From Streptomyces sp. PKU-EA00015 (GTDB lineage: Bacteria; Actinomycetota; Actinomycetes; Streptomycetales; Streptomycetaceae), in assembly GCF_013387495.1 (NCBI RefSeq), contig NZ_JABZEE010000046.1:37399-101398 (forward strand): 64,000 bases of DNA, read 5' to 3'. Shown here one piece after another: positions 9,598 through 18,215 of this stretch. The notes under the pieces were generated by a model, which had not been told where the DNA came from, searched no databases, and saw only the letters and a list, made by a program, of their open reading frames with translations. The translations under genes were made by a program, and so were the position numbers. The first letter of the stretch is position 1, and each line of letters begins with the position of its first letter.

Positions 9598-12021
9598 ATG
9601 CCACCACCATTTCGGAACTCGTCCCCGCGCAGACGCCGCACCGCCCTGCTCGCGGTCGGCGCCATGACCACGGCCCTGCTCGTCTCCGCGCCGCAGTCGG
9701 CGCAGGCGGGCCCGCCCAACCTGATCTCCAATCCCGGCTTCGAGACGGCCGGCACCGGCGACATGCCGGCCTGCTGGTCCAAGTCCGGCTGGGGCGACAA
9801 CGACTTCTCCTTCGAGACCGTCGCCGACGCCCACTCCGGCTCGAAGGCGATGAAGGTCTCGCTGACGCGCCGCGTCGACGGCGACCGCAAGGCGCTGATC
9901 ACCGAGAACACGACCTGCGCGCCGACGGTCACGCCCGAGAGGCAGTACGACCTCTCCCTCTGGTACAAGTCCACGACTCCCGACACGTCGATCACTCTCT
10001 TCCGGCGTGACACGACGGCGGGCTGGCAGTACTGGACCGACCTCAAGACCCTGGACATGAGCGCCGGTTACCAGCGCGCCGAGGTCCGTACCCCCGCCGT
10101 CCCGCCCGGCACCGACAAGATCGCCTGGGGTGTGTCGGTGTACGGGACCGGCTCGGTCACGACCGACGACCACGTGATGGAGGAGGTGTCCGTCCCCGCG
10201 CCCGCACCGCAGTGCACGGGCACCCCCGAGGAGTGCCTCAAGGGCCGCTGGGACGTCCTGCCCGTGAAGAACCCGGTGCGCTCCATGCACTCGGTCGTGA
10301 TGCACAACAGCAAGGTGCTCGTCATCGCGGGCTCGGGCAACGACCCGGCGCAGTTCGCGGCGGGCACGTTCACCTCCGCGGTGTACGACCCGGCGAAGGG
10401 CACGTTCCGTACGATCCCCACGCCCGTCGACATGTTCTGCGCGGGCCATGTGCAGCTCCAGGACGGCAAGATCCTGATCATGAGCGGCAACAAGGGCTAT
10501 CCGTCCGCCGACGGGAGGATCGGCTACCAGGGCCTGAAGGACTCGTTCGTCTTCGACCCCGAGACCGAGACCTACACCCGTACGAACGACATGCACGACG
10601 GCCACTGGTACCCCTCGGCGACGATCCTCGGCAACGGCGACGTCATCTCCTTCGGCGGCCTGAAGCAGGACTCCACCGGCAACGTGACCGCCGAGAAGTT
10701 CTCCGCCGCGCAGAACAAGTGGCTGCCGATCAACGAGGTCAAGCAGACCTGGTCGTACTGGGGCCTGTACCCGTCGATGATCCTCATGCAGGACGGCCGG
10801 CTCTTCTACTCCGGCAGCCACACCTTCGGCAACGGCACGCCCGGCACCGGCGCCTCCATCTACGACTACGAGGCCAACACCGTCACCGACGTCCCGGGCC
10901 TGCAGGCCAAGGACGTGCGTGACCAGTCCGCCAGCGTGCTGCTGCCGCCCGCGCAGGACCAGCGGGTGCTGACGATGGGCGGCGGCAACATCAACACGAA
11001 TCCGGCCGCCAACCGGTACACCGACATCATCGACCTCAAGCAGCCCGACCCGGCCTACGTGCACGGACCGTTGCTGCCGCAGGGCGAGGTCGACCAGGGC
11101 CAGGGACGGCGTCCGCAGACCGGCGCCGAGGGCAAGATGTACGTCTCCGCGGTGCTCCTGCCGGACGGGAAGGTCTTCGAGACGGGCGGCGCGCTGCACG
11201 ACCGTGCCGACCCGGTGTACGAGGCGTCCTTCTTCGACCCGGTGACGAACACCTACGAGGCGGGCCTCGCGACGGACCCGGTCCCGCGCGGCTACCACTC
11301 GTCGTCGTTCCTGCTCCCGGACGGCCGGGTGATGTCGGTCGGCGACAACCCGGGCAACGGCACGTACAACCACAACGTGTCCCTCTACACGCCGCCGTAC
11401 CTGCTCAAGGGCGCGCGTCCGCAGATCACGTCGCTGATCGACGGGGAGTGGACGTACGGCGACACGCAGCGGATCACGGTGGACCGCCCGATCGCCAAGG
11501 CGGAGCTGATCCGCCCGGCGGCGGTGACGCACTCGTCCGACCCGAACCAGCGCTTCGTGGACCTGCCGATGACCGTCGACGGCAACAACGTCGACCTGAA
11601 CGTCACCAGCAACCCGAACCTGGCGCCGCCGGGCTGGTACATGCTGTTCGCCGTCGACGCGAACGGGGTGCCGTCGGTGGCGAAGTGGGTGCGCCTCGGT
11701 GGCCCGGCGGCGATGGCCGCGGACGCGCCGTCGGCACATGTGCACTCCTTCGCCGACGCGCCGGCCAAGGCGCCGAGGAAGCCGCTGGAGAAGCGGAGTT
11801 CGGCGCCGGTGAGCGCGCAGATCGCGGGATGCGACCGGCACTACGGGAGTGCGGGTGTCTGCGTGCCGACCGTCTTCCCGAAGACCGTGGGGCGGACGAC
11901 GGCGGCACGCTGCGCGTGGCTGAAGGCGCACGACTACGGCCGGCTGACGGTGAACGGCGCGGACGACCCGCTGCGCCTCGACCCGAACCGGGACGGGGTG
12001 GCGTGCGGAAAGGGGACATGA
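9598..12021 (+). CDS. Secreted galactose-oxidase-like radical copper oxidase (GlxA-type)
   Basis: 807 residues from an ATG preceded by GGAAGGAA. A twin-basic N-terminus (RRRR) and hydrophobic core ending in AQA form a signal peptide. A carbohydrate-binding-like domain (~40-190) is followed by a kelch/glyoxal-oxidase propeller and a DUF1929 Ig-like cap (~600-700). Copper-radical residues can be matched to galactose oxidase: C281 (in DMFCAGH) for the thioether, Y338 (HWYPS), Y566-H567 (GYHSSS) and H645 (THSSDPNQ). The last ~65 residues resemble an excalibur calcium-binding domain (DPNRDGVACG). S. lividans GlxA acts with CslA on a hyphal-tip glycan; this copy sits in a different glycosyltransferase operon, so a related glycan-modifying role is inferred. 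Confidence 0.87.
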   Translation: MPPPFRNSSPRRRRTALLAVGAMTTALLVSAPQSAQAGPPNLISNPGFETAGTGDMPACWSKSGWGDNDFSFETVADAHSGSKAMKVSLTRRVDGDRKALITENTTCAPTVTPERQYDLSLWYKSTTPDTSITLFRRDTTAGWQYWTDLKTLDMSAGYQRAEVRTPAVPPGTDKIAWGVSVYGTGSVTTDDHVMEEVSVPAPAPQCTGTPEECLKGRWDVLPVKNPVRSMHSVVMHNSKVLVIAGSGNDPAQFAAGTFTSAVYDPAKGTFRTIPTPVDMFCAGHVQLQDGKILIMSGNKGYPSADGRIGYQGLKDSFVFDPETETYTRTNDMHDGHWYPSATILGNGDVISFGGLKQDSTGNVTAEKFSAAQNKWLPINEVKQTWSYWGLYPSMILMQDGRLFYSGSHTFGNGTPGTGASIYDYEANTVTDVPGLQAKDVRDQSASVLLPPAQDQRVLTMGGGNINTNPAANRYTDIIDLKQPDPAYVHGPLLPQGEVDQGQGRRPQTGAEGKMYVSAVLLPDGKVFETGGALHDRADPVYEASFFDPVTNTYEAGLATDPVPRGYHSSSFLLPDGRVMSVGDNPGNGTYNHNVSLYTPPYLLKGARPQITSLIDGEWTYGDTQRITVDRPIAKAELIRPAAVTHSSDPNQRFVDLPMTVDGNNVDLNVTSNPNLAPPGWYMLFAVDANGVPSVAKWVRLGGPAAMAADAPSAHVHSFADAPAKAPRKPLEKRSSAPVSAQIAGCDRHYGSAGVCVPTVFPKTVGRTTAARCAWLKAHDYGRLTVNGADDPLRLDPNRDGVACGKGT

Positions 12022-12126
12022 GGCGGTAACGGGGATCCGCCGCGGTCCGGGGGCTGCTGCCCTCGGACCGTCCGGCCGAGAGGACCACGCGCGGTCGTGC
12101 CACCGCACTCCCTTGCCCGACCCGCG

Positions 12127-12732
12127 CTAGTGGAGGCGTACCCCGCCCTTCAGCGCCCGCAGCGTACGGTCGGTCAGCTCGACCGGATCGTCCTGGTGAC
12201 CGTGCTCCGCCCAGTGGAGGATCACCTCGCGCAGCGCCGCCAGCACCGTCGCCGTGAGCACCCGTACCTCCAGGTCGTCGCGGTGACGCCCGGTGCGGTC
12301 GGCCACCGCGTGGGCCAGCAGCCCGCCGGTGGTGGCCAGGTTCTCGGACATCCGGGCGCGGACCGCCGGGATCTCCGCCATCAGCCGCGTGCGCTGGACG
12401 AAGTCCTCGCGGTCGTCCTCGACGACGGTCCGCACCGCGTCCGTCACGACGGCCCGCAGGGACTCCAGGGCGTCCTCCCCGGTGTCGGGCCTCGCCCGCA
12501 GCCGCTCCTCCAGCGCCGGGCCGTATGCGTCGCCGACGACGATGTCCTCCTTGGCGGGGAAGTAGCGGACAACCGTGGACGCGGACACCTCCGCGGCCGC
12601 CGCGATCTGCTCGATCGTCGTCGCGTGGTACCCCTGCTCGGCGATCAGGCGGTACGCGGCGCGGCGGATCGCGGTCCGCGTCTTGAGCTTCTTGCGCTCA
12701 CGCAGGCCCGGGCGCGGCTCGGCCGGCCTCAC
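12127..12732 (-). CDS. TetR-family transcriptional regulator
   Basis: 201 residues from GTG 12732, whose GTGA overlaps the stop of the upstream hemolysin III gene. The N-terminal helix-turn-helix reads TIEQIAAAAEVSASTVVRYFPAKED, split here as TIEQIAAAAEVSASTV plus VRYFPAKED, a classic TetR recognition region; the rest is a helical ligand domain. Coupled translation with the membrane protein and a perfect palindrome at the operon start (13416-13439) point to autorepression of the pair. The inducer is unknown, and longer in-frame starts upstream would run inside the hemolysin III gene. Confidence 0.88.
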   Translation of the reverse strand: MRPAEPRPGLRERKKLKTRTAIRRAAYRLIAEQGYHATTIEQIAAAAEVSASTVVRYFPAKEDIVVGDAYGPALEERLRARPDTGEDALESLRAVVTDAVRTVVEDDREDFVQRTRLMAEIPAVRARMSENLATTGGLLAHAVADRTGRHRDDLEVRVLTATVLAALREVILHWAEHGHQDDPVELTDRTLRALKGGVRLH

Positions 12733-13415
12733 GAGTGCTGGTACGCCACCAGCGAGATCCCCACGTAGTGGACGATGAACGCCGCGAGCGTGAGGGAGTG
12801 GAAGACCTCGTGGAAGCCGAACCAGTGCGGTGAGGGGTTCGGGCGCTTCATCCCGTAGATCACGCCGCCCGCGCTGTAGAGCAGCCCGCCGACGATGATC
12901 AGCACCAGGACGGCGACCCCGCCCTCCCGCAGGAAGTCGGGCAGGAAGAACACGGCGGCCCAGCCCATCGCGATGTAACAGGGCGTGTACAGCCAGCGCG
13001 GGGCGCCGACCCAGAACACCCGGAAGGCGATGCCCGCCAGCGCCGCCGCCCACACCGCCCACAGCAGCACCCGGCCGGTGGAGTCGGGCAGCAGGAGCAG
13101 GGTGAGCGGGGTATAGGTGCCCGCGATGATCAGGAAGATGTTCGCGTGGTCGAGCCGGCGCAGTACGGCGGTGGCCCGCGGTCCCCAGGTGCCCCGGTGG
13201 TAGAGCGCGCTGACGCCGAACAGCAGGCAGGCGGTCAGGACGTAGATCGCGCAGGCTACCCGTCCGCGGGTCGAGTCGGCGAGCGCGATGAGGACCACGC
13301 CGGCGATCAGGACGGCGGGGAACATCCCGGCGTGCAGCCAGCCTCGCAGCCTCGGCTTCACCGGCGGTGGGTCCATCTCCGTCACTTCGGGCGAGGCTGC
13401 AGTCATGCCCGGCAT
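12729..13415 (-). CDS. Hemolysin III / TrhA (PAQR-like) membrane protein
   Basis: 228 residues with seven predicted membrane helices. Conserved family features are YHRGTW after helix 2, HANIFLIIAGTYTPL, and the final FHEVFHSLT with metal-ligand histidines, as in the PAQR/hemolysin III superfamily. Bacterial members have been linked to membrane homeostasis rather than true haemolysis. Start ATG 13415 abuts an inverted repeat that also supplies the only Shine-Dalgarno-like AGG; a second ATG lies nine bases downstream. First gene of an operon with the TetR regulator. Confidence 0.88.
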   Translation of the reverse strand: MPGMTAASPEVTEMDPPPVKPRLRGWLHAGMFPAVLIAGVVLIALADSTRGRVACAIYVLTACLLFGVSALYHRGTWGPRATAVLRRLDHANIFLIIAGTYTPLTLLLLPDSTGRVLLWAVWAAALAGIAFRVFWVGAPRWLYTPCYIAMGWAAVFFLPDFLREGGVAVLVLIIVGGLLYSAGGVIYGMKRPNPSPHWFGFHEVFHSLTLAAFIVHYVGISLVAYQHS

Positions 13416-13439
13416 GTTACCTACGCGCCCGTAGGTAAC
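13416..13439. promoter_or_regulatory. Palindromic TetR-type operator at hemolysin III start
   Basis: GTTACCTACG-CGCC-CGTAGGTAAC: perfect 10-bp arms with a 4-bp spacer, touching the start codon of the hemolysin III gene. Length and form suit a TetR dimer. A bound regulator would block transcription or translation initiation of the operon containing the TetR gene. Confidence 0.7.
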
Positions 13440-13446
13440 GGGACGG

Positions 13447-13482
13447 AGTGGCCATGCTCACGCATCAGTGGCCATGCTCACG
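13447..13482. promoter_or_regulatory. Tandem 16-bp repeats in the hlyIII-pckA promoter region
   Basis: AGTGGCCATGCTCACG is present twice (13447-13462 and 13467-13482) with a 20-bp period, i.e. two helical turns. Each copy contains a partial palindrome, GTG-N2-CATG-N2-CAC. The pair lies about 150 bp upstream of pckA and just upstream of the divergent hemolysin operator, so it could bind a regulator of pckA. No known factor is assigned. Confidence 0.5.
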
Positions 13483-13632
13483 TGAGGGGCCCTCTGGACA
13501 TATGGGCACTCGGGACCGATGATCAGATGAGTGCGGTCGGCACCGGATGAGCGCCAGCCACAAGTAGGCCGAAGCATCCGGGTCGCAGCCCCCACGGGGC
13601 AACAACCCATATCCCCTCATTTAGGAGCGATC

Positions 13633-15450
13633 GTGGCGCGCGACATCGCGGCTCCCCTGCCCACCAACCACCAGAAACTGATCGCCTGGGTCGACGAGAT
13701 CGCGGCGATCACGCAGCCGGACGAGATCGTCTGGTGCGACGGCTCGGAAGCCGAGTACGACCGGCTGTGCGAGGAACTGGTGGCCAAGGGGACCTTCAGG
13801 AAACTGGACCCGATCAAGCGCCCGAACTCGTACTACGCCGCGTCCGACCCCACCGACGTCGCCCGCGTCGAGGACCGCACCTTCATCTGCTCCGAGAAGG
13901 AGGCGGACGCCGGCCCGACGAACCACTGGAAGGCCCCGGCGGAGATGAAGGAGATCTTCGCTGGGGAAAAGGGGATCTTCCGCGGCTCGATGAAGGGCCG
14001 GACGATGTACGTCGTCCCCTTCTGCATGGGCCCCCTGGGTTCGCCGCTGTCCGCGATCGGCGTCGAGATCACCGACTCCGCCTACGTCGCGGTCTCCATG
14101 CGCACCATGACCCGCATGGGACAGCCGGTCCTCGACGAGCTCGGCACCGACGGCTTCTTCGTCAGGGCGGTCCACACGCTGGGCGCGCCGCTCCAGGAGG
14201 GCCAGGAGGACGTTCCGTGGCCGTGCAACTCCACCAAGTACATCTCGCACTTCCCCGAGACCCGTGAGATCTGGTCGTACGGCTCCGGCTACGGCGGCAA
14301 CGCCCTGCTCGGCAAGAAGTGCTACGCCCTGCGCATCGCCTCCGTCATGGCCCGTGACGAGGGCTGGCTCGCCGAGCACATGCTGATCCTCAAGCTGACC
14401 CCGCCGCAGGGCGAGTCGAAGTACGTCGCCGCCGCGTTCCCGTCCGCCTGCGGCAAGACGAACCTCGCCATGCTGGAGCCCACGATCTCCGGCTGGACGG
14501 TCGAGACGATCGGCGACGACATCGCCTGGATGCGCTTCGGCGAGGACGGCCGTCTCTACGCGATCAACCCCGAGGCCGGCTTCTTCGGAGTCGCGCCCGG
14601 CACCGGCGAGCACACCAACGCCAACGCCATGAAGACCCTGTGGGGCAACGCGGTCTTCACCAACGTCGCCCTCACCGACGACAGCGACGTGTGGTGGGAG
14701 GGGATGACCGAGGAGGAGCCGAAGCACCTCACGGACTGGAAGGGCAACGACTGGACTCCGGACTCGCAGACCCCGGCCGCCCACCCCAACGCCCGCTTCA
14801 CCGTCCCCGCGTCGCAGTGCCCGATCATCGCGCCGGAGTGGGAGGACCCCAAGGGCGTGCCGATCTCGGCGATCCTCTTCGGCGGCCGCCGCGCCTCCGC
14901 CGTCCCGCTGGTGACCGAGTCCTTCGACTGGCAGCACGGCGTCTTCCTCGGCGCGAACGTCGCCTCCGAGAAGACCGCCGCCGCCGAGGGCAAGGTCGGC
15001 GAGCTGCGCCGCGACCCGTTCGCCATGCTGCCGTTCTGCGGCTACAACATGGGCGACTACATGGCCCACTGGATCAAGGTCGGCAAGAGCGCGGACCAGT
15101 CCAAGCTGCCGAAGATCTACTACGTGAACTGGTTCCGCAAGAACGACGCGGGCAAGTTCGTCTGGCCCGGCTTCGGCGAGAACAGCCGCGTCCTGAAGTG
15201 GATCGTGGAGCGCCTGGAGGGCAAGGCCGAGGGCGTCGAGACCCCCATCGGCATCCTGCCGACGCGTGACGCGCTCGACACCGAGGGCCTGGACCTGCCC
15301 GAGGAGGACCTCGACTTCCTGCTCAAGGTCGACGCCGACGTGTGGCGCGAGGAGGCCGCCCTGGTCCCCGAGCACCTCAACACCTTCGGCGACCACACGC
15401 CCAAGGAGCTGTGGGACGAGTACCGCGCGCTGGTTTCCCGCCTGGGCTGA
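13633..15450 (+). CDS. pckA: Phosphoenolpyruvate carboxykinase (GTP)
   Basis: 605 residues, the usual size of GTP-dependent PEPCK. Catalyses oxaloacetate + GTP to PEP + GDP + CO2, the entry step of gluconeogenesis and an anaplerotic/cataplerotic link. The P-loop FPSACGKTNLAM has the GTP-class reactive Cys (C273) and K275; other family blocks are GSMKGRTMYVVPF, GSGYGGNALLGKK and PWRFGEN-like WPGFGENSRVLKW. Start GTG 13633 has AGGAG eight bases upstream. Monocistronic, between a repeat-bearing promoter region and a strong hairpin. Confidence 0.97.
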   Translation: MARDIAAPLPTNHQKLIAWVDEIAAITQPDEIVWCDGSEAEYDRLCEELVAKGTFRKLDPIKRPNSYYAASDPTDVARVEDRTFICSEKEADAGPTNHWKAPAEMKEIFAGEKGIFRGSMKGRTMYVVPFCMGPLGSPLSAIGVEITDSAYVAVSMRTMTRMGQPVLDELGTDGFFVRAVHTLGAPLQEGQEDVPWPCNSTKYISHFPETREIWSYGSGYGGNALLGKKCYALRIASVMARDEGWLAEHMLILKLTPPQGESKYVAAAFPSACGKTNLAMLEPTISGWTVETIGDDIAWMRFGEDGRLYAINPEAGFFGVAPGTGEHTNANAMKTLWGNAVFTNVALTDDSDVWWEGMTEEEPKHLTDWKGNDWTPDSQTPAAHPNARFTVPASQCPIIAPEWEDPKGVPISAILFGGRRASAVPLVTESFDWQHGVFLGANVASEKTAAAEGKVGELRRDPFAMLPFCGYNMGDYMAHWIKVGKSADQSKLPKIYYVNWFRKNDAGKFVWPGFGENSRVLKWIVERLEGKAEGVETPIGILPTRDALDTEGLDLPEEDLDFLLKVDADVWREEAALVPEHLNTFGDHTPKELWDEYRALVSRLG

Positions 15451-15460
15451 GCCGTTCCCG

Positions 15461-15498
15461 GCCGGGGCCCCCGTACGACGGCGTACGGGGGCCCCGGC
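15461..15498 (+). terminator. pckA terminator hairpin
   Basis: Perfect 17-bp stem (GCCGGGGCCCCCGTACG and its complement) around an ACGG loop, starting 10 bases after the pckA stop. No U-run, as is common in Streptomyces. Confidence 0.85.
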
Positions 15499-15565
15499 CT
15501 TTCGCGTCCGACGCCGGTCACCGTTGACGAAGACGGGCGGATCCCCGTGACTCGCGCGAAAGAGC

Positions 15566-15788
15566 GTGATGGCCGGGGTGAGTGAGATTCTGCTCGTCAC
15601 CACCCCTGGAGACCCGTACCCGTTCCGCCGGTTGCTCGGAGACGGAAGACAACTGGCCCTGCGACTGCAATACATGGCGCAAGAGCGTCCGCAAGGAATC
15701 GCCCAGGCTCTTGTTCCGGCTCCGGGAACTGGCCCAGCCGCTGCGCAGGAGTGGTTACGGCAACTATCCGTTGGGACTTTTGGAGGAC
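15566..15788 (+). pseudogene. rmlA remnant (glucose-1-phosphate thymidylyltransferase)
   Basis: 15566-15712 translates to VMAGVSEILLVTTPGDPYPF, then RRLLGDGRQLALRLQY and GIAQAL, matching RmlA residues ~45-95 (family pattern LMLAGIREILIISTP...LLGDG...GLAQAF). In another frame, 15723-15788 gives LAQPLRRSGYGNYPLGLLED, resembling the RmlA C-terminus (LAKTGYGQYLLELL). The nucleotide-binding N-terminus and the whole catalytic middle are missing and the two pieces are out of frame, so this is a decayed gene with a large internal deletion. It lies in the same direction as the rmlB fragment and rmlD downstream. Confidence 0.7.
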
Positions 15789-16089
15789 TTCCTATACTCC
15801 GTCATGCCCCATGGATCGACCGGATCGTATCGAGAAGAACTGCTGCGCACAGGACCGGGCGCTCCTGCGCGATGAAGGCCGAGCCCGGCCGGGAATTCAG
15901 TGCATGGCCGCCGCCCGAGTGATCTTCGTCCTGCGACGCGGGGCGATTCGCGGTAATTCGGTCCGACGAGAGCAGAATCCTCCTGTCCGTAGCCATCGGC
16001 GACGTGACACGCATGCGTACCGAGCGCGCTTTCTCGAGTGCGTGCGCCTGCGGAGTGGTCACTTCAAGTCTCATGAGAAAGGTTCTCTG
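15789..16089 (+). other. Gap between rmlA remnant and collagen-like gene
   Basis: About 300 bases with no convincing coding pattern and lower GC at 16030-16085. It probably holds the promoter of the collagen-like gene, whose ribosome site is AAAGG at 16078-16082. No hairpin or repeat stands out. Confidence 0.4.
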
Positions 16090-16974
16090 GTGAGCCGTAG
16101 AACGATCCGAAGTTCCCGCGTGAAGTCAGCCACGATGGTTTCAGCGGGTGCGCTTGCCGTGGCGCTCAACGTTGTCCCGAGCACGCATGCCATTGCCGAC
16201 GCGATTCACAGGTCCGGCACCGAACAAAGCGTGGGGCTGCCGGGCCCGAACGGTGCCACGAGTGCTGACCGCGACAAGGACAACAACAAGGGCGACAGGG
16301 GCCCGCGGGGTCCCCGGGGCTTCCAGGGTCCCCAGGGCTTCCAGGGCGTCCCGGGAATTCCGGGCGTCCAGGGTCCCCAGGGTGACGCGGGCGGTCCTCC
16401 GGGTGATCCGGGTGAGCAGGGTCCCCAGGGGGTCCAGGGCGCGCCGGGTGCGCAGGGTGCCCAGGGTGCCGACGGTGCCGATGGTGCCCAGGGTGTGCAG
16501 GGTGCGCAGGGCGCCGACGGTGCCGATGGTGCCCAGGGTGTGCAGGGTGCGCAGGGCGCCGACGGTGCCGATGGTGCCCAGGGTGTGCAGGGTGCGCAGG
16601 GCGCCGACGGTGCCGATGGTGCCCAGGGTGTGCAGGGTGCGCAGGGCGCCGACGGTGCCGATGGTGCCCAGGGTGTGCAGGGTGCGCAGGGCGCCGACGG
16701 TGCCGACGGTGCCCAGGGTGTCGCGGGCGCGGCGACGCTCGACGCCTACACCGTTGTCGGCGCCCCGGGCACCCAGTCGACTGCTCTGTGCCTCGGCAAC
16801 GACGTCGCCACCGGTGGCGGCTTCCAGGGCAGCATCTCCGGCATCATCGTCGACCAGAACGCGCCCGTCCCCGGTACGCAGGGCAGCGTGGCCACCGGGT
16901 GGCAGGTCACCCAGGCCGTAGAGGCCCCCATCGGTGCCCAGGTCACCGCGTTCGCGATCTGCCACGACGTGTGA
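16090..16974 (+). CDS. Secreted collagen-like repeat protein
   Basis: 294 residues from GTG 16090 (AAAGG seven bases upstream). A signal peptide covers ~1-38, ending near THAIADA. A Gly-X-Y collagen region spans residues ~72-215, beginning GDRGPRGPRGFQGPQGFQ and continuing as perfect copies of ADGADGAQGVQGAQG. The ~75-residue C-terminal domain has two cysteines (ALCLGND, AICHDV) and may be a trimerisation or adhesion cap. No sorting signal or membrane anchor is seen, so it is probably secreted or wall-associated. Bacterial collagen-like proteins form triple helices; a role at the hyphal surface is inferred. It is embedded in a broken dTDP-rhamnose gene set and ends at its own terminator. Confidence 0.9.
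   Translation: MSRRTIRSSRVKSATMVSAGALAVALNVVPSTHAIADAIHRSGTEQSVGLPGPNGATSADRDKDNNKGDRGPRGPRGFQGPQGFQGVPGIPGVQGPQGDAGGPPGDPGEQGPQGVQGAPGAQGAQGADGADGAQGVQGAQGADGADGAQGVQGAQGADGADGAQGVQGAQGADGADGAQGVQGAQGADGADGAQGVQGAQGADGADGAQGVAGAATLDAYTVVGAPGTQSTALCLGNDVATGGGFQGSISGIIVDQNAPVPGTQGSVATGWQVTQAVEAPIGAQVTAFAICHDV
16468..16718 (+). repeat. 45-bp tandem repeat array inside collagen-like gene
   Basis: Units begin at 16468, 16513, 16558, 16603, 16648 and 16693 (the last is partial). Each 45-bp unit encodes ADGADGAQGVQGAQG. Copies are almost base-identical (first junction GGTGCG.. versus GGCGCC only), which shows recent expansion and makes the copy number likely to vary between strains without changing the frame. 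Confidence 0.95.
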
Positions 16975-17031
16975 CGCCTCCCTGGTGAGCGGTGGTGCGG
17001 CACGGACCGTCCGACTCACCCGGGAATCACT

Positions 17032-17069
17032 GACGGTGCCCGCGAGGCTTGCTCCTCGCGGGCACCGTC
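17032..17069 (+). terminator. Terminator of collagen-like gene
   Basis: Perfect 16-bp stem GACGGTGCCCGCGAGG / complement with a CTTGCT loop, 57 bases after the stop. Confidence 0.85.
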
Positions 17070-17119
17070 CGCATGCCTGTCTGCGTCCGCGGCGCGTCCA
17101 GGAAGGAAATCGGAGAACC

Positions 17120-17232
<113 letters not shown>

Positions 17233-17233
<1 letters not shown>

Positions 17234-18135
17234 TGACCACGCGCTGGCTCGTGACCGGTGCGGGAGGGATGCTCGGCCGGGACGTGCTGGCGGAGCTCAC
17301 CGCCGATCCGGACGCCGTGGTGACGGGAGTGGGGCGTGACCAGCTCGACATCACCCGACCGACGGCCGCGCACGCCGCCGTCGCCGGTCACCACGTGGTC
17401 GTCAACTGCGCCGCCTGGACGGACGTCGACCGCGCCGAGGAGGCCGAGGCGGCGGCCACGGCCGTGAACGGCACAGGCGTCCGCCACCTGGCGCGCGCCT
17501 GCGCGGGCAGTGGAACGATCCTGCTGCACGTGTCCACGGACTACGTGTTCTCGGGTGACACCCGCGAGCCGTACCCCGAAGACGCACCGACCAGGCCCGT
17601 CAACGCGTACGGGCGGGGCAAGCTGGCGGGGGAGCAGGCAGTCGCCGAGCTGCTGCCGCGCAGCGGCTACGTCGTGCGCACCGCTTGGCTCTACGGCGCG
17701 CACGGACCCAACTTCGTGGCCACGATGCTCGAACTCGCCGCGCGCCGCGAGACCCTGGACGTGGTGGCCGACCAGTACGGCCAGCCCACCTGGTCCCGCG
17801 CGCTCGCCCGGCAGCTGGCAGCCCTCGGCCGTGCCGCACTGGCCGGGCGGGCCCCGGCAGGCATCTACCACGGCACGGCGGCCGGCCACACCACGTGGTA
17901 CGGCCTGGCCCGGGAGACCTTCCGGCTGAGCGGCCTCGATCCCGGGCGGATCCGCCCGGTCGGCTCGGCGGTGTTCCCGCGCCCCGCCACCCGACCGGCA
18001 TTCGGTGTGCTCGGGCACGGCAGTTGGCCGCGTACCGGCCTTGTGCCCCTCCCACAGTGGGACGCCCAACTGACCGCGGCCCTGGACACGCCCGCCTTCG
18101 CCGCCCTGGCCGCTGCGGCGCGGACGGGTGGCTGA
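17233..18135 (+). CDS. rmlD: dTDP-4-dehydrorhamnose reductase
   Basis: 300 residues; reduces dTDP-4-keto-L-rhamnose with NAD(P)H, the last step of dTDP-L-rhamnose synthesis. N-terminal Rossmann GAGGMLGRD, VNCAAWTDVD, STDYVFSG and the catalytic YGRGK are all present, and length is normal, so the gene seems intact. ATG 17233 overlaps the rmlB-remnant stop; a GTG three bases earlier is also possible. With rmlA and rmlB broken here, the enzyme either relies on copies elsewhere or is itself on the way to loss. Ends before a bidirectional hairpin. Confidence 0.9.
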
Positions 18136-18163
18136 TGTTCTGCTGACCTGGCCCTTGAAGCAA

Positions 18164-18203
18164 AAGGCGCCCGGCAGGACCGGACGGTCCCGCCGGGCGC
18201 CTT
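18164..18203. terminator. Bidirectional terminator, rmlD / GT2-methyltransferase
   Basis: AAGGCGCCCGGC-A-GGACC, GGAC loop, complementary arm to CGGGCGCCTT. It is flanked by A-rich and CTT ends, so it can serve the converging genes on both strands. Confidence 0.8.
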
Positions 18204-18215
18204 GTCGTGTACCGC

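Noticed and set aside
16468..16718. Regular repeats resembling a CRISPR array
   Set aside because: Repeats are head-to-tail without unique spacers and encode collagen triplets.
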